From NCBI GenBank assembly GCA_015680685.1, contig MNCI01011967.1:41977-105976 (forward strand): a stretch of DNA of 64,000 nucleotides, read 5' to 3'. Positions within the stretch are counted from its first letter, which is position 1. Each line of letters begins with the position of its first letter. The position numbers were made by a program, and so were the translations under genes. Positions 56,456-64,000 of the stretch are shown in pieces. Under the pieces are notes generated by a model that saw only the letters and a list, made by a program, of their open reading frames with translations, ran no database searches and was not told the origin of the DNA. The DNA is from Gnetum montanum (taxonomy: Eukaryota; Streptophyta; Gnetopsida; Gnetales; Gnetaceae).

Positions 56456-56789
56456 ACTCGCCTAGTAAGTATGGGATTCTCTCAAAAGAGCATATAAGGC
56501 TAAAACCAACCATGAAGCATGATACAATGTTTTGAGAGGAAACAAACAACTAGCAACAAAGGAAGTGGTGAGACATTTATTTCAAACTTGTTGCTTGACC
56601 TTTGATAGATCAAGGAGCCCCTTTGGCACAATATTGTGCTCACCATCTCTCTTGTTCAACATGGTGAGTTTCCTACATTTCTATTGGTCTTTGTATTGTA
56701 GAGTTAATGTTGCTATCATTATAGTTATTCTTGTTGTTTTTTGTTTCTCTTGGTACTGACCCTAGCTTGATTTTCAGGTATCTCCTCTT

Positions 56790-57300
56790 GAAATTCCACC
56801 TCCAAACCTTTGTCAATGTTGACATAGTTAAAAAAAGGTAGTGACATATTGTCTTCATGAATGATAATTTTCCATCCTTCATATGGTAGGTGAATCTCCT
56901 AATGTATATGAGATGAGATTGCACATAGCTTAGCCAACCATGGCCTTTCTAGGATCAAGTTAAATCAAGGTGCCTCTTCAACTACTAGGAAGTTGGTAGA
57001 TGTAGGAAATTACTCACTAGCCACAAAATCTAAGGAGATGGAACCTCGCACTACTACCTGTGAGTCATTAAATGACTTGAGTGTTGAGGTAGTGGTCACT
57101 TGGATATTATCAATTAAGCCTAACTTATCAACAACAAAATATGGTATAACATTCATGACCATCCCATCATCCACATGAACATGGTGAACCTTGTATTTCC
57201 CAACACATATAGTAATAAGGAGAGGAGTATATAGCACTTCTCTACTTTGAAAATCAATCTTCACTTCACTAACATAGAAGTTAAGCATTGGTTGATGTCC
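56790..57300 (-). pseudogene. pol: Aspartic protease of the second Tat element
   Basis: Minus strand 57288-57010 is open: YKVHHVHVDDGMVMNVIPYF (active site region DDG), VDKLGLIDNIQVTTTSTLKS, DSQVVVRGSISLDFVAS. It continues in decayed form to about 56790 with WLAKLCAISSHI and IHLPYEG. It is collinear with 42690-42186 of the large element. Confidence 0.7.
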
Positions 57301-59770
57301 ATTTTCCCTAAGTGAAGCTTACTCAATGAAAAAGTAGATTAATTCCTTGTTTGTGCACATGTCTCTACTCATAAGAAGTTGAGCTAGTACATCTTTGTAA
57401 GCTAGAGAAGTCATGACTACATCATATAAGTTTGGTGACATGTTCTTTTGTTTTATGAATCATTTATCTTGGTTCATTGTTGCAAGAAATCTCTTCCTAT
57501 CTGCATTTAACCTTTTCGCTTTAGTGATCTTAACCTCCCCCATCCTTCCAAGAGTTTGTAGCTTAGGTTTTTCAATGCATGTGCTTTGAACCCATTGCTC
57601 ATGGATGTAGTTGGTCTTGGTGTAGTCTATTTTAAAGCCTTTTGTTGTTGGGCACCTTTGGTGGGCTTTATTGTTGGTTTGATGATAAGTTGTTTTCATT
57701 ATCATTATGGTGGTAGTTTCTTGCTAACCTTTGAGTTGTGAGCCACTATAGGTGGGCTTTGGTCATGGGTTGTTGTAGGCTTACTTGTTGAAGGTGGAGG
57801 GACCCAAATAACAAATGGTTCCCTAGGCTTTGGAGGATTACCAAGTTGTGGTCTTGATTATGAAATTGATGCCAATAAATGTGGGACTTGTATCATGAAA
57901 GGCCTCTTAGGGGTCTGAGGAGGTGGTACATGTATAAAGAAGGGTTCTCTAGGCTTTCTGTTTTGGGGTTGTGGTGGTACTCTAATGAGTAATGGTTCCC
58001 TATGAGGATTAGACCATTTGGTTTCCATGAATGAGGCTACTATATAGAAGTTATTGATAGCACTTAAAGAGTTGGATTCATTCAATACCAACTCTCCATT
58101 GTCTATCATTTTATACAGGTCATCCTTTAATGCTAGGAAAGAATTGGTGTCATGACTAGTCATTTGGTGATAATGACAACACCTATCCAATATAAAGTAC
58201 TTGGGTAGCTTTATATCATCTTCGATATCTATCATTGGGTCTCTAGCTATGTCACAAAGAAGAGTGCACCTCTTACAAGTCTTCTCATATAGTTTCTTAT
58301 GTTGTATACAATTGTTTTTGAGCAACTATTCTAAGATCTTAGAAGGCTTCAAAGGCAACCTTATGTACTTAGACCTATCCTTCCATCCAAATTTTGGTCT
58401 TGATTGATTTGGAACATAGGAAGTGGATAGTTGGGATGAGTCAAAAGATGTGTTGCATGATGGTGATCCTTTCCTCTCTCCTTATTTTAAATCTTTTACT
58501 ACTACAACCATAGTTTTTTGTTCTTTCTCAGCTTTATCCCTATCCCTTCTTGCATGTTGGTTTTTGTATGCCACATAGTCTAGATCACTGCTTATCTTAG
58601 TTGCCTCCTCAATATTGTTAGTTTTCAAGAGGCCTTGGCTTAATAATTGGGACTCTAGGTAGTAAAGCTTTCACATAAGAAAGTCATTTACTACTCCATT
58701 AAAGATGGCCAAGAGGTGAGTTTCAATAATAGACTCTAGAATCTTGTTAAGTGTTGAGCTCCACCTTTGAATGAACCTTTTGACTAATTCAACTGGCCCC
58801 TACTTCACTTTCATTAGTTGATCCAATGTGGCATCCAACTTCAAGTTTTATTTGAAGTAGTTGAAAAATTGGTTAATAAAGTCCTTAAAGGAAGATATTG
58901 AACCTCTAGGTGAGATTTAGTATCAATCTAAAGCCTTATGTTTGAGGAATATAAGGAACATCCTCAATATCATATGTGACCAAGCTTGCAAAAAGATGCA
59001 TTGAGACTAAAAGGTGACTAGATGTGCATTGGGATCCCCTTCATCATTGTATTTGTTAAAGTTTAAAATAGGAAAACCTATGGGCAAGGTTATTTAAGAC
59101 ATCGTAGGGGTTATAGGATAATCTTGGTAGAAATATAAAACCTTGATCATTAGAGTTGTATTAGTCTTAAGTTTCTTCAGCTCTTCAATAAGGTCTTGGA
59201 TCATTTGAAAAGCTTGATCCAAGCCTTGGACCATCCTCGTGGGCTATGACACTTGTGTTGATGGTTGAGAAGGGAGTTGAAAGGCTTGTGGCCTTATGAT
59301 AGACTAAGATATTAAAGGGAGAGGCTAGGTTATGATAGTCATAGGCAAGCTAAACAAGGAAAAGGATGTTTGTGTGAGGACTTGAGGCACAAAGGGAACA
59401 AAAGAAGTATGAGAAGCTTCTATTTTTTGGAGCCCCAATGAGGACCCCACTAGTATGATAAAAGGAAATGATTAGGTAGACTTTTCTGGTACTAGGTGAA
59501 TGGAGTGACATTGTGTGGTAAAGGGTATCAATGAGAAAAAGGAGGTGGATTGAGACACTAGTTATGTTTAGTATGTAGTAATGATGGGTGTGAACCCAAA
59601 CATGGTAGAATATACAGAAGGAGAGTTGGACCAAAGGACTTGTTCCATCAATGAGGCAAGAGATGTGGAGTTGGATGCAATGGTTTGGGAAGCTAAAGAC
59701 TGGAAAAGACTTCCAATGAAGGTTTTTGTCTCCTATTCAACCTCAAACTCATCTTCCTCTTCTTGAAGAT
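57301..59770 (-). pseudogene. gag: Gag and linker of the second Tat element
   Basis: 58325-57858 is open: LPKYFILDRCCHYHQMTSHD and LALKDDLYKMIDNGEL (knuckle region), then three PF-I-VP modules. 59220-58440 is collinear with the gag core of the large element but with more stops (about 59140-58750: gag core wording LKKL, ALDWY-like region decayed). 59770-59230 matches the Gln/Pro-rich N-terminal part, with gag start about 59765. No intact frame. Confidence 0.6.
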
Positions 59771-60640
59771 CCTTTGAGCTAATTGCCTCACTAAACTCAT
59801 CAATCTCTATAAGTTGTATGAGTATATGTGCATAAAAGTCAATGAGGGGGATTTGGTCATAAGGAGATAGGATGTAGTCTTTTCAATTTTGGTAATTTTG
59901 AGCTAATTCTTAGCATCAAATTTGAAGCATGGTATCAAGAGATTTGCTTGCATCTTAGCATAGAGGAAGTTGTATAAATCCTCATTGATAATCATGAAAT
60001 CCAGGTTTTTTCCCTTTGTCTAAGTGATTGTCTTTGTTCTATGATCATGGGATCTTTTGGGTCATAGACACAAACTACATCTTGGTTGGATTTCATGTTT
60101 GTTAAGTTAAGGGGTAGAATGGTTGATTAGATAAAAGACATTATCAAAAATATGGTTTTAACTTTTTTACTCTTTTTAGTAAAAAAATGTAATAAGTGGG
60201 ATAATCCACTAACATAGATGACTAAAAATGAAAAGGTAATGAAAAACTACTATTAAGTGGTGAAAATGAAAAAGTGGTATATCTAATGAATGAAAATAGG
60301 TATTAGTGAAAACAAGTTTTTACAAAAATAGGTATTTGAGTAAACACATATTATAGTAAACAAGTATCACAATAAACTAGTACCACAGTAGATAGGTGTT
60401 ACAGTAGATAGGTGATATAGTAGACTGGTGCTATAGTAGACAAGTGCTACAATAGACTAGTGCTATAGTAGATGGGTGTTACAATCAAATACACTGGCTT
60501 CAAGAAAACCAAAAACTACCATGAAAATACAATGAAAACCCAACTATGCTAATTTCCAAGGTTTCAATGGAATTAGTTTGCATGATAATTGGAAAAGGGG
60601 TTTTGGCAAAGAATTTGGATAGAGGCTCTTATAGCACTAG
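59771..60640 (-). other. 5' leader and primer site of the second Tat element
   Basis: From the LTR edge to gag. The primer-site region on the minus strand reads CTAGTGCTATAAGAGCCTCT (60640-60621), related to TTGGTGCTAGAAGG of the large element. The leader contains the 16-bp array at 60355-60482. The rest is AT-rich and noncoding. Confidence 0.5.
60355..60482. repeat. 16-bp tandem array, 8 copies
   Basis: AGTAGACTGGTGCTAT and variants (AGTAGATAGGTGTTAC, AGTAGACAAGTGCTAC, AATAGACTAGTGCTAT and others) repeat eight times without length change. Same place as the 34-bp array of the large element. Confidence 0.9.
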
Positions 60641-62131
60641 AAAACTATTAATGTTGGAAATTTTAGTTGCTAAAATGAAAACCAAAAAGCCCAAGCATCA
60701 AAATAATTTTAACCTTGAATCCCAAGGGCCTTCAAAAGTGGGATTCAAGGTGTCTTGGATGGTGTAGTCAATCACCTAGGGACTTACAAAAGTGTAAATG
60801 ACAATGCAAAAGGAAATGTAAATGGCTTTGCAAATGGAAATGACAGCAAAAATGAAAATAGAAATGAAGTTGAAGTTGTAGATTTCGAATGAAAATAGAC
60901 ATATAAATGAAAATGTAAACTAAAATTTGCACAACATGAACTATAACTTTATCTAAATTAAAAATAAAGAATAAGGTTCATGAAGTAAAAATTTTGGGCC
61001 AAATGTGCACAAAGTCATTACTAAAGAGTTTGAAATCCTTTGAAACTTTTAATCTACACTTGAAGCTTCATGATCCAAATGTTTCCTCACTTCCATTTCT
61101 GGCAACTCCTACTGGTTTACAATGAGATCTACAATTGTGGCTATGGGATGATGTCACTACTTTGGGGCAATGGTAACATGTAAGAGTTTATATGCCTAGA
61201 ATAGTACCAATTTTGCTACCAAATTGGTTGCACGGTAATAAAGGCTTTTTGTTTGTGAAATGCAAATATTGCTACTACTTGTGTCCACTTGAAAATAGAA
61301 TAAAGTGTCTATGGGATTTTTACAGGGCCGATTTAGTTATTTTTTGGTCTATACAAAACTACCATGATTGTTGAAAAATTGGTGTCAATTTGCATGTGAC
61401 AACAATTACAACTTTCAATGTAGTTACCATTTATAGTAATTTTGGAATATACCACAGCCACAAAACTAATCTATTTACTATAAATAGTAAATGGATTTTT
61501 GAGACTATGCTGGCAACATCATTACTACATTGGCTTTGGTGGACTATGCTGAGGTTGTTGGGAATGCTAAAAATTGGTGGAAAATGTGGAGAGAGTTGGA
61601 AACTATAGACATGGTAGATCCCATTGGAAAATGTTGTGCTTCATGGAAAATGCTATCTGCGCTAGCCATTGAAGATATGGGATGACTATATTGGCCACTA
61701 TTGGAAAAATGAAAATTACAACAATTTCAACATTGCACTTTTGCTAGGTTTTGGTGGTGACTACATTGGCTACTATCCTCTTCTCTTTGTAATTAACCTT
61801 CCTATCTAGTACAACACCATGTCTACTATAGCACCATGTCATAATTGATGGCTTTAGCATAGTTGGAGCTATGCCCCTACAAAAACCCATGGAAATACCA
61901 GTTTTAGCCATTTCCAAGGCATTTTCAGTCTTCCCAAGCCCAAAAATAGACTTGAGGTTCCCTTTTCTACTTGGTAAGTAAGGTAATAACAACTTTTAAA
62001 GCATTTTTTGACCCCAAAAGGTTGAAGTATGCAAGATTTTAGCTCATGGACTACATATCTCACATTTACAATGAATCCTTGCCTCAAGTTGAAAAATGAA
62101 GGTTACAACATGAATTTTTGGTGGTGTTTCA
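60641..62131 (-). repeat. 5' LTR of the second Tat element
   Basis: Partner of 51778-53315. Element sense starts TGAAACACCACCAAAA at 62131. Its 17-bp CTACTATAGCACCATGT units (61798-61831) are fewer than in the partner. The inner edge at 60641 is approximate. Confidence 0.8.
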
Positions 62132-62579
62132 GTAAGCTAAACCTCACTAATGAAAAGAATAGGGGATTTAATTGAAGCTTAAAGAGCTATTATCTCTAAT
62201 ACAAGTAGAGCGTATTATTTCTATGTGAAGTAAAGGAACTATTAACACCAAAAAAAGAAATGAAAGATTCTTTCCTTCTCTCCCAAGCTTTCAATGCTTC
62301 CTTAATCTCATGTTAAAAGTAGTAACGAAGGACAAAGTGTAATAACTCTAGCTTCTTCTTCCTTAGCCTTTTCCCAATGGATTAGTAATGATTACAGGTT
62401 CTTACTTCTTACACTTCTCTAGCATATTAGCAATGGCTTGAAGAATGACTCTAGAAATAGCTATAAATTGTTGGCTATAAATTGAAGCTCACTAACCAAG
62501 CTTTGTAATTCTAGTTTTGGCTCCTAGTACTTGAATTAAAGTTTCTTTTTCTCCTTTGTTATTCTTTCCTTCTTGTTCT

Positions 62580-62581
<2 letters not shown>

Positions 62582-62620
<39 letters not shown>
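62582..62620. repeat. (TC)n microsatellite
   Basis: About 19 uninterrupted CT dinucleotides, followed by the first copy of the 120-bp duplication. Confidence 0.95.
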
Positions 62621-62622
<2 letters not shown>

Positions 62623-62838
62623 TTGTAAGAGCTCTATTCTTTTATAAAAAATCTCTATAATGTTTCAGTATCTATGTTAATAGAATCCAAAGTTTCTTCC
62701 TCTTCCTCTATGTTGTAACACCCCCCCCTTTCTCTCTCTTCTTTGTAAGAGCTCTATTCTTTTATAAAAAATCTCTATAATGTTTCAGTATCTATGTTGA
62801 TAGAATCCAAAGTGTCTTCCTCTTCCTCTATGTTGTAA
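62611..62838. repeat. 120-bp tandem duplication
   Basis: 62611-62718 and 62731-62838 are nearly identical, offset by 120 bp, with two base changes visible (GTTAATAG/GTTGATAG and AAGTTTC/AAGTGTC). The spacer is ACACCCCCCCCTT-like. Near identity suggests a recent event or an assembly artefact. Confidence 0.95.
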
Positions 62839-63150
62839 AAGCAAATTCCTATGACTTCAATCTTGGTGGTCGTGCTTAGTCTAGGATTGTAAAAGAAGTA
62901 CTCTAACTTTGTTTTTTTTCTTTAAATTAATAAAATTTCTCTACTCTCTAGGATTTGAAAAATGTTTTATGGTGGAGTAGGCTAGCTACTCTAGTAGATG
63001 AAGCATTTAAAAGATTTGTGTCTATTTATTCTTTCTTTCATAACTACTCTATTTATTGGGCTAAATTCTCAATTTGGAGCTATTCACTAGTCTCTAATTA
63101 GCTTTCATTTTCATAAGGCCTTAATTGACCCTCCTCCTTCTACATAGAGT

Positions 63151-64000
63151 CTACTAAAATGATGCTAGTACATCTCCAATGGATATCTCTACTTGCTATT
63201 ATGGCAAAGGATGACCTAGTTATTATAGTCATTGTTACTTATTTTTTCCACTAGGAAGAGTTCTTGCTATAGGTGCTTTTAGCAATGTGGTTTTTGTGCA
63301 CAAATCTTAGATTTGTATACCATAAATAAACCAACCTCCATTGTCAACCTTGAGTTTATAACTACTATGTTTAAAGATTTAATGTACGAGAGGCTTTTCT
63401 ATAGATCCATTATGAAGTTAACTCCAATTGAGTGGGGAGATGAGGTGTTAAGATATGGATCAATAGTGGCATAAAAATTGTTAGATTGTTCATTGTAAAT
63501 AAAACTGAAAACTATTTACTTTTAGTAGTAAATATTCTATGACAAGTATTTCACATTCTAGAAATGTGAGGACACTAGGATGCATCCCTACATTTGAGGA
63601 CATGAGGATGCTAGGATAAATCCCTACATTTGGAAACTACATTTTTTTTTTGAATTGTCATGGGAATGCAATGGGAACATAAGAGAAAATAGTTTTGTTG
63701 AAGATATTTAGCTCTAGGGGTATGACGAATTTGTTACTCTTGATATATCATTGCAATTTCAATAGAAAATCATTTTGATGCTTATTTAAAATAAAATGAA
63801 GAGTTTTTGTTGGTACGTCCTATGCATTTTGGATGCTCAAACATATTAGATGTCCCACTTACATTTCAAAATACATCCCCATCCCTGAAATGTACAAAAT
63901 GTGATTTTTTTCTGGAATTCATTCCTACATAATATTCAATGACTTTAATTTCATCCATTCACTTAAACATGTAAAGTTTAAATAGAATTCTATAAGAGAA
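63151..64000. other. No gene seen
   Basis: AT-rich. 63567-63595 and 63603-63631 form a 36-bp direct repeat (TGAGGA-x-CTAGGAT-x-x-ATCCCTACATTT). Nothing else is recognised. Confidence 0.45.

Larger units (their letters stand above)
51778..62131 (-). mobile_element. Second Tat-type element, pol deleted
   Basis: LTR pair 51778-53315 and 60641-62131 in the same orientation, with minus-strand gag and protease between and no RT, RNase H or integrase. It shares with the large element the LTR start TGAAACACC, the 3' UTR wording, the junction hairpin, TAGTTT array, PF-I-VP modules and protease. Five-base duplications are not evident: AAGTT precedes and GTAAG follows, although AGCTAAA occurs on both sides within 10 bp. 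It lies inside the copia 3' LTR. Confidence 0.75.
62132..63150 (+). repeat. Copia 3' LTR, second part (probable)
   Basis: Resumes on the far side of the second Tat element. Contains CT-rich sequence, a (TC)n tract, a 120-bp duplication and a TATA-like TTAATAAAATTTCTC. Assignment to the copia LTR rests on position; the right border is not seen. Confidence 0.35.

Overview
The window reads as an intergenic, retrotransposon-filled stretch of a plant nuclear genome. It is AT-rich, no intact long host reading frame is visible, and there are decayed Ty3/gypsy (Athila-like, Tat/Ogre-like and a third, chromovirus-like) and Ty1/copia (SIRE/Maximus-like) elements, two of them nested in a third. Many frames are broken by TAG, TAA or TGA where the family has Trp, Gln or Arg, as expected from old, methylated, deaminating repeats. 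A large-genome vascular plant that removes repeats slowly fits; I cannot name the species.

Layout. 1-2854: no assigned gene, except a 345-bp fragment (615-959) repeated in inverted orientation at 19296-19643. 2855-14662: an Athila-like gypsy element with LTR remnants, gag, two successive protease/RT/RNase H blocks and one integrase. 15127-15760: a copia primer site and gag remnant. 18232-18880: a minisatellite with higher-order structure. 18889-19643: fragment of an unidentified gene (minus strand). 19644-20455: assembly gap. 20456-23280: no clear gene; a 36-bp perfect palindrome lies at 22986. 23285-28311: a gypsy element with gag and one long LTR but almost no pol.

28312-63150 is a nest. 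A copia element (RT at 28312-28675 and 48580 onward, RNase H to 49620, LTR from 50043) was hit twice. A 19.9-kb Tat/Ogre-type element on the minus strand (28676-48574) interrupts its RT frame and is flanked by AATAG duplications; a second, pol-deleted Tat-type element (51778-62131, minus strand) interrupts its LTR.

The most interesting content is in the large Tat element. Between its protease and RT domains lies a gene on the opposite strand (37678-41368). It has at least seven exons; four consecutive introns are phase 1 with GT/AG ends. It encodes an approximately 330-residue exon, a coiled-coil-like exon and an acidic, proline-ending tail. A possible relic of its last exon sits at the corresponding place in the second Tat element. 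Both elements also share tandem arrays in the 5' leader, TAGTTT-containing arrays next to the protease end, and an inverted repeat spanning the PPT/3' LTR junction.
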